A program made the translations under genes and the position numbers. The notes below the pieces were generated by a model that had not been told where the DNA came from, did not search any database, and was given only the letters and a program-made list of their open reading frames with translations. This document shows positions 23,601 to 35,709 of a DNA stretch of 64,000 nt, piece by piece; positions within the stretch are counted from its first letter, which is position 1, and the number at the start of each line of letters is the position of its first letter. The DNA comes from Hydnum rufescens UP504 (Eukaryota; Basidiomycota; Agaricomycetes; Cantharellales; Hydnaceae): assembly GCA_014904985.1 (NCBI GenBank), contig MU129052.1, positions 79,800 through 143,799 on the forward strand. Direction: 5' to 3'.

Positions 23601-24050
23601 GGGTAGGAGAGGAGGATCATTGGGGTAGTCTACCTGACTGGAAGTAGGAGTTCTATTCAGAAGTGATGCCGATCTCCGAGACTCATGCTGATATTCGACT
23701 TTGGGGATTTTAGGGTGAGATTTGAGTTGGATATATGCCCGATTCTTAGGGGGTTGTGAGGGGGTTGATGCGATGATGCGAAACTTCTTGTTCCTCTGGT
23801 TGCCTCCAGGTGGACCCAATTTTTCCTGCTGTAGACATCATGTAAGAACAGGAGCAGGGATTCTAAGTAGAGGCGTACATACCATGTTGGCAGTTTCGTC
23901 ATTGACTTCGTCATTGACTTCGTCATTAGCTTCGTCATCTACCTTGCGCCTGCCAATATTGATCTGAGGATACGACAGTTCCTGAGACATTGCATTCTGT
24001 TGCGAATAATAGGTGAGCTTGAACTTGCAAGACAAGAAATCAGGAGACAT
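20658..24050 (-). pseudogene. KDZ cargo gene 1, large uncharacterised protein
   Basis: Minus-strand multi-exon gene. ATG at about 23,985-24,050 (MSQELSYPQINIGRRK). A 55-nt intron with GTATGT..CTACAG lies near 23,830-23,885 and another (GTATGT..CTAAG) near 22,985-23,050. The exon 23,046-23,819 encodes a Ser/Pro-rich N-terminal part and an acidic region (SSDDGGSMPESD). The 21,209-22,357 exon is helical and well ordered, and the tail is made of PPASSR(S/L)GPPAGSR repeats ending at 20,658. Two in-frame TGA codons near 22,645 and 22,720 fit former CGA arginine codons. No catalytic motif is recognised. It resembles transposon-borne agaric proteins of unknown function. Confidence 0.55.
21055..21290. 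repeat. Coding minisatellite, 24/48-bp unit
   Basis: About ten copies of CTTGCTGGAGGATCCAATCT-like units in frame with cargo gene 1, encoding alternating PPASSRSG and PPAGSRLD octapeptides. No frame-disrupting unit lengths are seen. Confidence 0.85.
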
Positions 24051-25099
24051 ACAATTTTGGATGACTCCTGTGCACCTGAGGATGATGGTTCCTCAGATGG
24101 GTCATCGAAGGCTTTGTGTTTGGGGACTCACAGTTGTGATTTTCGGTATGTGACAACTTGGCGCATTGCGAAAACACCCTTCACAAATTTTCTGGCCGGG
24201 TTGTTGAAGAAATAGTTCTAAAACTCCCCAAGCTCGAAAATAACATTTCAGGGTGATATTGGGCAACACTTCCAGTCGGAGACCCAGTGTATGGTGAGAT
24301 GGGGACAAGGAGAGTGTAATAGAATTGTAAAGAGAGTGAGCAATGTCTTGGTCTTGAGTCGGAGAAAAACAATGGTGAAGCAAATGCCACCCCCCGCAGT
24401 AACAGTTCCCACTACTCTATCCAGGAGATTCAAGAAAATATTCAGGAATTTCCCAAGACCAAGCTGTCTGGAATGTGCTGGCTTGTGGTTCAGAGGTGCG
24501 ACAAATTTAATATGATGGTCCCAAAGGAGAGTGGATGATACGCAAATGATCCACCTCTCCAGCTGAGATGCTCAAGAGATAACTCAGGAGCCTCTCAAGC
24601 AGAGTGGTTGGTGCGTTTTTGGTGCATAGTGAGAACATCTCACTTGGTATTTGCCGATCTATTCAATGCCTCAACAGAATACCGATAAATGCCATTCCCA
24701 TATGTAGATATACATACATCCATACATACATGCAGGATTAAAAAAAATGAGGTGATGGGACAGGGTAGAAGAACAATGAGAGAATAGCAAAAATATTAAT
24801 CATCTCCCTCTGCTACAAATGACCTCATTGGGCTTCAGAAAGAGGGTCAGTGCTGAACATGAAGAATCCCACTGGATGAACCATTCTTGGGACTCCGTGG
24901 ACCCAATGGCTCATATGCATTGCGAGGGGCGAGAATACCTGATGGACGCATCTCCCAGAGCAGCCGAATCTTTTGCCTTCTGGGCAAGCTCACGAACCAA
25001 AATATCGTACAGTCCTCCAGTAATGTAGAGAGGGACCCAGAATGGCACGATATTGTGGTTAAACCGATCCATGTGGGAATTCACAATCATCACTAAATG
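24051..25099. other. Spacer between cargo genes, no gene recognised
   Basis: Short frames only. Probably promoter/5' region of cargo gene 1 and 3' region of cargo gene 2, since both run leftward. Confidence 0.4.
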
Positions 25100-28000
25100 T
25101 CACTGTACCGCATGATCAACCTCATCCAGAGCTTCCAACAGCCACTTTGTGCTGAAATCCACTCGATCCATAACCTGTGGTGGAGGATAATCACAATCAT
25201 GTACAACTGGAGGATAGCGATAGAAGTCCAGGAAGCGATAGTGAATGTAATGCCGTTAAGGAGGCATCTGTGCCAGGAGGTGGAGGAAAGAGGTGTAACT
25301 CCTGTAGGTCGCCAATCTCTCGATGGGGAGGCACATGCTCCAGTAGGGTGGCAAGATCACTCAGGGATGTCTGGTATGAAAAGGACATCTTCGACGTAAT
25401 CAGGATCCAGCACATATCAAAAGGAAAAAATGGCTTCATGCCAACTGACAGGCACTGAAACAGCCTGTTCAAATTCCCACAGCAAATAATGACCTGAGAC
25501 AAATCAGTCAAGAATGAGGTCCCACCTCCGCTGGGATTTAAAGGCCAGCAACACTTTTTGCTTCTTGCATGCTGGGCCTTTTGCTGTTTTGTTCTTATGA
25601 ACACGAACCCCGAGAAGGCCATCATGCATCAGCAATTGGAAAATTGCCTTGATGTCTACATCGGCAGTGACACCAAAGAATTCGATGCGATACCAATTGC
25701 CAACAACAACAAGTGGATTGAGGTCTTCCACCATTTCCCCAGAAGGCTCAAGACCGACTTCATTTGTACCCCCTTGCTCATCACAAGGCGAAAGTGGTGG
25801 AGCGATTGGCAATGCTGCTTGAAAGGGGGGATCCACTGGCATATGGTCCTGAGGAGGGGGTACAGCTTGCTGCACATCCTGCATTTCGGAATTGCCAGGG
25901 TCAGGGGGAGACACCACAGGACACACAGGTGTCTCCTGCTCTTGATGGTTGATTTCCATCTCTGGCCCATATTGCTGATTGGGGGGGGAATGAGGAGGGG
26001 AATGGCGAGGAGGGGATCGGTGAGGGGATCAGCGAGGAGGGGATCAGCAGGAGGGGATCAGCGAGGAGGGGATCGCAGAGGGGATCGGCGAGGAGGGGAT
26101 CGGTGAGGGGATGGTGAGGAGGGGATCGGCGAGGAGGGGATCGGCGAGAAGGGGAATAGCGAGAAGGGGAATGGCGAGAAGGGGAATAGCAGAAGGGGAA
26201 TGGTGAGAAGGGGAATGGAAGCGATGAGGAGAACGGAAGCGGGAAGGAGGCAAGCGACGCGAGGGGGAACGAGAACGAGACCGACGGGAAGGGCGACGAG
26301 GAGATGCCGAACGATGGGGGGAGTAACATGAAGCGATGGCGGTAATCACCCTGAGAATATCGTTGCGAACCACACTCACCACTGGGTAAGCGACGGCCAG
26401 TAACTCGAGGTCGATTATTCTTACGTGGGCGTGCTGGCCTTGGATTCGAGCATGGCTGGGACCATCTCTGAAGCACATAAGTCTCCAGGGTGGTGCAGTA
26501 CACCTTATGCTTGCTCTGAGCGGCCAGGACCATCAGAAGGATGCGCTCGTGGGCATCTGCATTTCCTGCCAATGCCAGACCCAGGTCCACAGTGACCTGT
26601 GCCCACAGGGGATCTTCATTCCGGGCCTTCTCAATCTGGGCCACAATGCGCACCTTTGCAGCGATCTCCATGTCATTCAAACGTGGCTCCTCATCATCTT
26701 CAACAGACAGATCGGAATCCAAATCGTTCCACTCTGGAAGATTGGTCGTGGGATCGACCCAAGGGGTTAGATCCTCATGGTCTAGATTGGGGGGGGTAGG
26801 CTCTTCGTCGAGATCGATCTCAGCATCAATAGCAACGAGTTCGCCTTTTCCTTCCGGTGGCGAGGTCTTACGAGATGGCAGTGGCACCACATGGCAAAGG
26901 GTGACTGATGAAGGACCGAGGAGATTAGTGAGTGTTGCAGCCATAGCACTGTCCACTTCGCGAAGGCTGGCGCCAAACAAACCGTTGAAGATGGACCATA
27001 TAGACTGATTATTATCAGACATGAAGATCGGATACTGGATGTACCAAGGTGATGGATGCTTGACCTCTGCTGCTCGAGACATCTTCCAAATTTCCACAAA
27101 ATCCCCATGCGGCTCAGTATGTTCAGTGACACGTTCAGCAGCCTCCTGGGTCTCCAGGTTGGAAATGGAACTGAAGGAATCTAGAGGATGGACCTCCCTC
27201 TCCTCCAAAACCCGAATCCCATGCAAGGGAACACCGTGGCGCTCCAACTCGGTGACTGGGACATCCACATTATCCATGATGAAGAAACAACCAATCAATG
27301 AGTGATTGACTCCAAAACAAGGCGGCTCCAAACCACAGACAAAGGCTATATGATCGAGGGTGTGATGCATGAGAAGTCGTGTGGTTGCAAGCATCTCCGC
27401 TTCAGTGTCCTCAATGGCCACAACCTCCTTAGTAATTGCATGCTTAGAGTAGGATGCCTGGGCAGCTTCCGGTAGTTCTCGATCCCTACTCTCGACCAGA
27501 AGCATCACCAAGTCAGAGTGGTGGTTGGGTTGGAAGAGTGGCACGTTGTTGAGGTCCAAAAGGAAAAACTGCGCAGCCTCCAACCACCAGCAGTAACAGT
27601 CAACATGCGAATATAAGCTTCCCGCACATTTCACTGATCCAGCAGTTATTGAGGTACCAATCGTGTGTGAGGCGAACTTTGCCGAATGGTAAGAACAGTG
27701 TGGTTCAGTGCTGGAGGAGATAGGGATGATGCAGGGCATTGCAATTGTAAATGTGCCTCACACACAGCTTGTCAATGAATGACCAGGCCGAATGTGGTTG
27801 CTGCCAGGATCGAACATCGCAGGGAGACTCGGGCCAATGTCTATGCAGGGTTTCTCCAGGTAGCATAGAGTTAAGGCCAGAAAACAACAGGTTGAAAGGG
27901 GGACGTGCTGGAACGGCGCCGGGGTTCTCCAACAGTCCCAATAGTTCCTCAGACATATCCTTCTCCCAAAGGGTATTGGTGTATTTGAGCACCCAGCCTT

Positions 28001-28459
28001 GGATACTGACAAAACGGTCGTCAGAGATAGGCCGTTCACCGATGGCATCTTTGAAGACCAAGTTAGTCTTTGGGAACTCCTGATATGAAATTTATATAAA
28101 TGCACCACGTCGCTTCTGCTTGAAGTGACAGAAGTACCGCTCGCAGACCTCTCCGTATGACTCGAGAATTGAAACGACAACTGGGCTTCATGGGGGTGAG
28201 AGGTTCGCCCAACCGCCATTGCAACGGCCTGGAATTGTCCAAGGTGTCCACGGGTAAAGACTTCTCGGGTTTCGACTGTAGAGCTGGTGGTAGAGGCGGG
28301 TGTCGAAGTGTTAACTTTCTTTTGGAACTTGGGGAACACCTTCTGTGAGCTGCCAGACGATGACGCTGCAGGGGTAGGAGATGCCAGCGTCGAAGAATGT
28401 TCGGTCGTTTGACTCGGTTTCTTGCTCGAGGTCGGTCTTTTTGATGTAGTTCTCACCAT
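25100..28459 (-). pseudogene. KDZ cargo gene 2, large uncharacterised protein
   Basis: Minus-strand gene beginning MVRTTSKRPTSSKKPS at 28,459 with a Ser/Thr-rich N-terminus. It then has a globular region (WVLKYTNTLWEKDMSEELLG; WWLEAAQFFLLDLNNVPLFQ; HHTLDHIAFVCGLEPPCFG), an acidic segment (27,000-26,650), a G/C-rich repetitive stretch (25,981-26,340) and a C-terminal part (25,504-25,959) with an RRM-like IEFFGV..AIFQLL fold pattern. Final codons lie near 25,100 (MDRVDFSTKWLLEALDEVDH). Several frame changes between 28,250 and 27,560 indicate unplaced introns or indels. Layout resembles other transposon-borne agaric proteins. Function unknown. Confidence 0.5.
25981..26220. repeat. G-rich minisatellite, about 15-bp unit
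   Basis: About 15 copies of (A/C)GAGGAGGGGATCGG-like units drifting to GAGAAGGGGAATGGC. Four-G runs every 11-12 nt on the plus strand. Lies within the region of cargo gene 2. Confidence 0.9.
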
Positions 28460-29077
28460 CTCTCTAACAGACCCGTACGACCCCAGAGCAGACTAACCAC
28501 TCCAAAGTGCAAAGATAAGTTTGAGGGATAACTGAGACTCTGAGAGGTCGGAAGGAGAGTTAAAGTTGAGAAGATTTGCATCTGCACATTCGATTGAGGA
28601 TGCCGAATATTTGTGCCAAACGTTACGGGACTTGATACTATTAGCCACATTAAAAAGGATACATTGTAATATTATTCCTAAGGCATTATCTATGAGTCTA
28701 CAGCTGGAGTTGATTGAACTCACTTGAGCCACTTCTGAAAACTAACGTGGCTCTTCGGGCGATATAGTGTACTTATGGCAGACTAGATAATACGTGTTTT
28801 CAGTATTCCATTTAAATCATATACATGTGCCAGTCCCACACGAATCCGTGATGCGATTCGAACTCTGTATCTAAAATGCAACAGTCCATTTCCATATATA
28901 TATATGTTCACATGACTCCGTGACACGATTCGAACGCCGTATCCAAAATTCCTTAAAATAACAAGCGAGCAGTGACTCGGGACGCGGCATCATACTGATA
29001 TAATGAGTTCCTGAGTTCTTGGCGAATATCGCTCCAGGACGAGGGCATCCCATTCATTTTGGAGTGTGTGAAGGATG

Positions 29078-29564
29078 ACCGGGATTGAGGTCAGAGTCGC
29101 TGGACATGGGGACGCAGTCTGAGAATCTATCCGTCCGGCAATATAAGCCTGACCAGTTTGAAGAGATGAGTCCACTGAAGGCTTACTGGTTTTTATTTGG
29201 ATTAAATCCTCTTCTGTGAGTCTTCCCCAGTGATTGGATTCGGTTCCATTTTCCAAGATATATTTCTCTATCAAGTGACGCTCGTAAAGGTGTCCTAATT
29301 TCGAAGATACAATGGGGATTTGGGGGGGATAACCGGGATTGAGGTGAGAGTGGCTGGGCATTGGGGCACAGTCTGAGAATCTATCCATGCTGGCAATATG
29401 AGCCTGGCCAGTTTGAGGAGATCAGTCCACTGAAGGCTTACTGGTTTTGATTGGGATTAAATCCTCTTCCATGGGCCTTTCCCCAGTCATTGGATCGGTT
29501 CCATTTTCCGAGACATAGTTCTCTATGAAGTGATGCTTGTAAAGGTGTTCTGATTTCGAAGACA
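29078..29564. repeat. Tandem duplication, 254-bp period
   Basis: The segment from ACCGGGATTGAGG (29,078) to TCGAAGATAC (29,310) recurs from 29,332 to 29,564 with roughly 85-90 percent identity. Confidence 0.85.
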
Positions 29565-30566
29565 CTGGGCACGTCCCCAGACAATGCCATTGTTGTTAAC
29601 TGGAAACAGCCACAGCGTTATGACTCATGTCGAAATAGTCACAATAATCGAGCGTCACGTCACACGATTCAACTTAGGGGCTATACGAGTTGCAGTCCAA
29701 GTCTGTATCGGGTACACCTCTTGGATCTATGTGGACAGGTGTATTGACTGCGGTGTGAATATTTGAAAATATATTGGTCAAAGTCTGACTTGACAAAACA
29801 ACTGCAAGAGCTCAAGACAGAGCTTCTTAGCCTGAGCCTGCGTGTGCAAAAGATTGCCTCTCCGTTGGCATCCAAGCTCTCCCAAATGTGTGTTGCACAT
29901 AGTGATTTTCTCCACTAACAAATGAACACGCCTGTTTCTCCTACACCTTTAGCTCCACCATTCGCAAATCTATCACCTGTGTTCTGACTGTCACCAACCA
30001 AAAAGCATGCCAGAATCTGTGAGAATATTACAAGAACAAGAAGTACCTTCCTCTGGATGGACCTGCACATAAAGAAAACCCATGCCATCCGCCATCGATT
30101 GACAAGGGTGGGTTACCCCCTTCTTGCTATTCCCCTATTGACGCCCAATGCGCCTAATTCTTTTTTCTGGCACCAGCAATCAGGGAAGACAGAAAAGCAA
30201 CACAAACAGGACATTCACTTCCCTACCAGGAAATACACTCTTAAGGCATGAGGGAGCAAAGTGAAAATCACTCATCAGCTTCGACCTCACTGTCATGTAT
30301 GTGGAAGAATTTTTGACTTGGAGGTCAGGAAACACTGTTGTATGAGCGAAAGTGGCCAGTATTGATCAGGCGAGGGTGCAGTTGATATAGCTAGTCTTAG
30401 AACATTATTTGATTTTTGATTCGTGAACAAATTCGAATTTACTTTGAGGTGCATGTCTCTTGCTGGGGTGTTGAATCGCTGGTTTTCCAGTTTGCATCCG
30501 GAAAGTTCATTTTGACACTGCTTGTAGCCTTATTGCTTGGAATTGTGATCATAAAATCTGTGGACG

Positions 30567-31050
30567 GGCATTCTACCCAGTCTGTGTGTCCCAGGCTTAC
30601 ACAATCCAGTTTGACAGACAGAGTCATCGCTCGTGAACAAACATTCTACCCAGTCTGGGTTTACGCAACCTGGTTCGACAGTACTGATTACTGCCACGTA
30701 TTGGGTCCACCATTCTGATTGGCATCACACTTGTTGCTCTGTAAAATCCGTGAACAAGCATTCTACCCAGTCTGCATGTTCCGTCACACCACTGCTTGTA
30801 GCCTTATCACCTGGAATTGTGATCATAAAATCTGTGGATGGGCATTCTACCCAGTCTGCATGTCCCAGGCTTACGTGATCCAGTTCAACAGCTACTGTCA
30901 GAGTCATCACTCATGAACGAACATTCTACCCAGTCTCAACCCGGTTCGACATTACTGATTACTGCCCACGTATTGGGTCCACTGTTCTGGCTGGTGTCAC
31001 TCTCATCCTCGTAAAATCCATGAACAAGCATTCTACCCAGTCTGTGTGTT
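30567..31050 (+). repeat. Six-copy CATTCTACCCAGTCT motif array
   Basis: Copies at about 30,569, 30,645, 30,759, 30,842, 30,922 and 31,030, each preceded by (G/A)(A/G)(G/A)CA or GGG and set in longer partial repeats (GTATTGGGTCCAC; TTGTGATCATAAAATCTGT). Starts about 200-670 bp upstream of the transposase ATG. Confidence 0.8.
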
Positions 31051-31242
31051 CTGTGTTTAGGCGGTTCATGTGAGTGACACTTGATTATCTTCCTGGCTCC
31101 TACTATTGGTGAGTACAATTCTGTTACTCAGGCCATTGCCCACTAATGCTGATATGTTGGCCATAAGGGTTGTGATTAATTCATCCATAGAATTTGCATA
31201 TGACTGTCCCACCAAACCAACAAGCACCACTGCCCATTCACC

Positions 31243-34200
31243 ATGCCTCCCAAACCCTCCAATGTCAACATTCCAATTGATGAGAGCAACCCACAATCCT
31301 CTCGTAAGCGTAAATGTCCCTCCAGCAGGCTACAAACCCATCCCTCCCCACCAACATCTGCTGCATACTTGAGTGCATATGAAGATAGTATGAGAATGTT
31401 CCAAGCTGTGACCAATTCCATAACTAAATGGAATCCCGCCCATGGGGCATCAAAGAGTATGACCCCCACTGTGAACCTGGGGCCCACATTGGCATCGATG
31501 TTTAGAGTGACACCACTCCCCCAATCCAGTACCAAGCATGTATCCACCATGCAAGGTACGGCTTGGAAACTCAATCCCAATAGCAATACATTTGTGGCAG
31601 TTGTACCAACGAATCGAGGCACTAAGGTGCAACGACCGACTCCCCAAGCCAATATATCTAGGCCTCGCTATCACCAAAATGCACCGTCTTCCGAGCCATC
31701 CCATCTTCCTGATCCTGGTGGTCCATCTATGTTTTCTGGTGACATCGAAGAGGAATTGGCAGCAGGTGGCAGCAATGTTTCTTCTTTAACCTCACCCAAG
31801 GCAGTCAAGGAGCCCTTTGTCATTCAATACCCGCTGTATGCCAGAGATCTTGACCGGATATCTGTGGAGCAGAAACTGTCTCAACATGTGCGTCGACAGG
31901 CTGTTGCAGTGCAATGTTGGAATTGTGATGTCATACCTGGCTTAATTCATCCATATATGGAGCACATGCATGAATCACAGTGAGGCCAGCTGCCTACAAG
32001 CCCTGTGCCACACACGTGCTCTTGCGATGGCATTGGGGTAATGAAGCAGGTGACTGCGGTATACATGGATCATGAGTACATGCTTGGTTTGATCTTGGTC
32101 CAGAAACTGGTAATTGTCCATCTAGGCCTCAACTATGTGCAACTATGCATATGTCCATGTGCCCCTGCACCTGTCCAATTGGTAAAGCGGGGTTTGTTCC
32201 CCTGCTTGCCAGTGTATCCAGCTCTTGCTGTCAGCCTCGACATGCTGGAGTTTGTGTCCATGTTGTTTGTACACTTGGCTCCAAATGAGACAGCATGGGC
32301 AGATGCCCTGACCTCATTTTTGGCAAGGTGAGGCCATGTATTCGAAGCACAGGACTTGCTCTGCTGACGATTTGCGTCTGCCTTAGGCCAATACCAGGTC
32401 CTGGTATGCATTGTTACTGCCGAGATGGATAAACAGATCAGTGTGGCATGGCATGTAGTCCTCTCGCAAGACCCTGCTGATAGGGGTGATATTCCTCCAG
32501 AAACAATAATGTTACCCATAATCGATGACTCCACCCCTATAATGAATTGTTTGTACATCAGTGTGCTGAGTCCCGACGGTTGGTCTGTTCGCCAGCCCTC
32601 TACTTCCACCACAGAGAATTCTTCTCAGTCTCATTGCAATTGCTCCACCTGTGCCCAACCCAACCTCCATACTCATTCTAACACCCATTCTGTACCGTCT
32701 GATTACCTTCGTTCTTGGTGTCTGTTGTGCTTCGGAGGTGATGTATCAGGAGGGGGTAAACTGTGAGTATTTTGCAATTTATCCTCATGTCTCTTGCTAA
32801 TTTAGTGACGTCTTTTGCAGGCCCGACTTTTTCTTATGCCTTGATGCCTGCTTCGCCATCAGGAGGAACAAAGACTATGATCAGCGGCCAGGCCACAAAA
32901 AGCAACTGGGCATTCAGGACCCTTGCATTGTTCCACCTGGAACCCACAAATTGCCCTGAAGTTTCCTGGAGATCTGGAAAGCAAGGGTTGAAGAAGCCCA
33001 TCCTGGCAATCCAGCTAGGTGAATGTTGAAGAAGGGAGAATATGCCCTGGACAGCCCAGATGCTGATGATGACATTATCGAGGCTGGGCTACATGTCCCA
33101 AATTCGTCGCTAAATATCTGTGGTGAATCCTTTGTTGCTGCAGATGGTGACAGGGTAAAGACTCCTGGAGAGCACTTCTCAGACACTGGTGTGATGGCAG
33201 GTGTATGTCGTCATGATCATGTGGTCATGTGGGTGAATATGTGGACTCCCGGTGAACAGCAATTCTATGCATTGGCTCTCATTGACGCGATCATGGCCGA
33301 GCTTCCCACGCACTGGCGAGTTGGTATCCTGTATGATATCAGCTGCCAGATTCATCACAGCATACTTAAGTGGAATCTGTTGCCTCGGTGGATACCCCGG
33401 ATTGTGTTTGGAATAAGTGTGTTTCATGCATATTGCCATCAATGGGTGTGCCAGCTATGGTACCATCCTCGGAAGGGGGGTGTCTGGGGCCTCACTGATG
33501 GAGAGGTTGCAAACACCTTTGGAATGATCTTCGGTGCCTCATTCCAAATCTCTGTGTAACCAGATTCCATTGACGTTTGTTTGTTTTGGATCTCCAAATT
33601 GAACATCTGGACCACTTGAAGATGCAACAGGCAGGTGTCTGGTTGGAGAAGCGTGTGAAAGCTATGAAGGCTCGCCTCATAATTGCTCAGGAGAAGAGAG
33701 CCAGAATCCCACTCAGCAATGAGTTCCTGCAGTCTCAATTTGAAGAACAGTGAGCCTACCAGAGCCGACCTCTCGAGCAACAATCAAAGAAAAAGGGATT
33801 CCTTGCTGTTGAGAAGATCCTGGCTGTCCGTCAATGCCTTGATGCAGCTTGGGATCTTGTTGAGGCCCTCCAGAAGCAACTCATTGCCATACCAGTGTCT
33901 GACACCATTGCAACTCAGAATGAGGTTGGGGAGATTACATCTGCCCTTGCTGAACAAGAGAAAGTTGTCTCATGCTTGTCGAAGCAAGAGGATGATTTAA
34001 CTGCCATCCTCAAGCTTGGAGACCTGGTGTCATATGACAACCTCAAGAAAATGAAGGATCACCCATGGTTTGAACACCAACTTAATATGCGTGCACTTAA
34101 AGCACACATTCTTGCCAAGGCATGCCAGAGGAATTTCAAGGCACATAATCTCACTGGTGCTTTCAGGAGCAAAGCCTTAGGCAAGTTATTCATAGTTGGA

Positions 34201-35656
34201 GTTTAACTTGTATTATATTGTATTAACATTATTATCCTTGATGATAGATCACAGTACTGCGGAACACATGAATAAAGCATTGAAATGGTGGTATTGGTCA
34301 ATCAAGAACCTTGTTATGGACTACAATAAGCACCGACTCAGTATGATCAAGCTTCGCAGATGGCGTGGGATTCCCCATAATGCAGTCATCCCTCCTCCCA
34401 TTGAGATGAAGGGTCTTTTTAGTCTTGATGTGTACAATGATATCTGGCAAGATATTGGACTTGCCAATGATGAATTTGGCAGACAGGTCCCTCCTTGGCT
34501 AGGGGATGAGGATGTCCAAAATGGGATCCAAATTGTTCAAGAAATTATGAATTGCTGTGATGAACTATATCTCTGTGAATGTGAACGGTCCTCTTTGCAG
34601 CATTGGTTCAATGATGAATCGGCTGCATTGATCGCCGTTTTACAGGCTTCCAAAGGTAAGGGGGTGATATCTGGCAGAAGGGTGTGCTAATTTAGTCTAC
34701 CTGCAGAGGATGCTGACCTCCAGTTCTTCTTGTGGGAACATGCTCAGTGGCTTATAGATTTGGGCAAGAGGTGGGGATGCTCCATTGATGCATTAGCCCC
34801 CAATGTTGCTCAGTCCGAGGTCAGTCAATCCGAGGTCGGTCAATCTGAGGTTGGTCAATCCAACGTTGGTCAATCCGGGGTTGGTCAATCTGGGGTTGGT
34901 CAATCCGAGGTTGGTCAATCTGGGGTTGGTCAATCCGAGGTTGGTCAATCTGAGGTTGGTCAATCCAAGGTCACTCAATCCGAGGTCACTCAATCCAAGG
35001 TCACTCAATCCGAGGTCACTCAATCCGAGGTCGCTCCATACAAGGTCACTCAATCCAAGGTCGCTCAATCCGAGGTCACTCAATCCAAGGTCGCTCAATC
35101 CGAGGTTGGTCAATACAAGGTCACTCAATCCGAGGTCGCTCAATCCAAGGTCGCTCAATCCAAGGTCACTCAATCCGAGGTCGCTCAATCCAAGGTCGCT
35201 CAATCCAAGGTCGCTCAATCCGAGGTCGCTCAATCCAAGGTCGCTCAATCCAAGGTCGCTCAATCCGAGGTCGGTCAATACAAGGTCGCTCAATCCGAGG
35301 TCGCTCAATCTGACATGCCTCAATCTGGCATCTCTTGGGCTGATTTCCCTCAACAAGGTGGCAGAACCTTGACTAGTGAGACCAGGGCTCTGCTTGATTG
35401 CAGGGTGCCCCTCCCACCCCTGTCCAAGTTGGCAGGGTCCTTAGCTGAACAAGCAGCAATCCCAAAGTTGCCAAGGTCAGACAAATGGACAGTGGGCCCT
35501 GGAGAAGGGGAGGTGGATAGCTCAGATGATGATGAAGAATTTGAGCCAGAGCCTCGGCCAGTTATTGCTGACCCAGTCCTACTCACAGCTACAGACCTCC
35601 TTCATGAGGGTCATTTGGATGATATGGGAAGTGAGACTAGTAGTGATGAAGAATAA
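31243..35656 (+). pseudogene. KDZ transposase (CxC-type), inactivated
   Basis: Multi-exon, ATG at 31,243 (MPPKPSNVNIPIDESN). N-terminal CxC region: WNCDVIPGLIHPYMEH, then TCSCDGIG and CICPCAP. Then PSDYLRSWCLLCFGG, an intron (32,763-32,820), the catalytic block FFLCLDACFAIRRNKDYDQR, GVCRHDHVVMWVNMW, GILYDISCQIH, FHAYCHQWVCQLWYHPRKGG and GLTDGE at about 33,490-33,510. A 1-nt deletion just after GLTDGE shifts the frame. The shifted frame continues GCKHLWNDLR and then meets a TGA where arginine is expected. The C-terminal part resumes to 34,690, has an intron (34,656-34,706) and a pentapeptide repeat, and ends MGSETSSDEE at 35,656. The family name rests on motif recognition. Confidence 0.85.
34803..35330 (+). 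repeat. 15-bp coding minisatellite (QSEVx repeats)
   Basis: About 35 in-frame copies of CAATCCGAGGTCGCT-like units encoding QS(E/K)V(A/G/T) near the C-terminus of the transposase. Two other frames are also open across the array because the period is a multiple of three. Confidence 0.9.
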
Positions 35657-35709
35657 GTCCATGTTATCTACATATGTACTTAGCAAAAATAATACAGAAA
35701 CTGAAACCA

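Larger units (their letters stand above)
28460..31242. promoter_or_regulatory. KDZ internal intergenic region between divergent genes
   Basis: No gene recognised. Separates cargo gene 2 (leftward) from the transposase (rightward), so it should hold both promoters. Contains a 254-bp tandem duplication (29,078-29,564) and a six-copy CATTCTACCCAGTCT repeat (30,567-31,050). GTTCGAATC-like words at about 28,858 and 28,933 are too isolated to call tRNA. Confidence 0.4.

Noticed and set aside
25558..26106. 182-codon plus-strand open frame ending in RRGDRRGGDR
   Set aside because: Antisense to the 3' exons of cargo gene 2; the repetitive end reflects the G-rich minisatellite.
28850..28945. tRNA genes suggested by GATTCGAAC words (inverse of the B box)
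   Set aside because: No acceptor stem, anticodon arm or A box at the right distance.
34793..35372. Open frames of about 188 codons on both strands across the QSEVx array
   Set aside because: A 15-bp repeat without stops is open in several frames; only the frame continuous with the transposase is supported.
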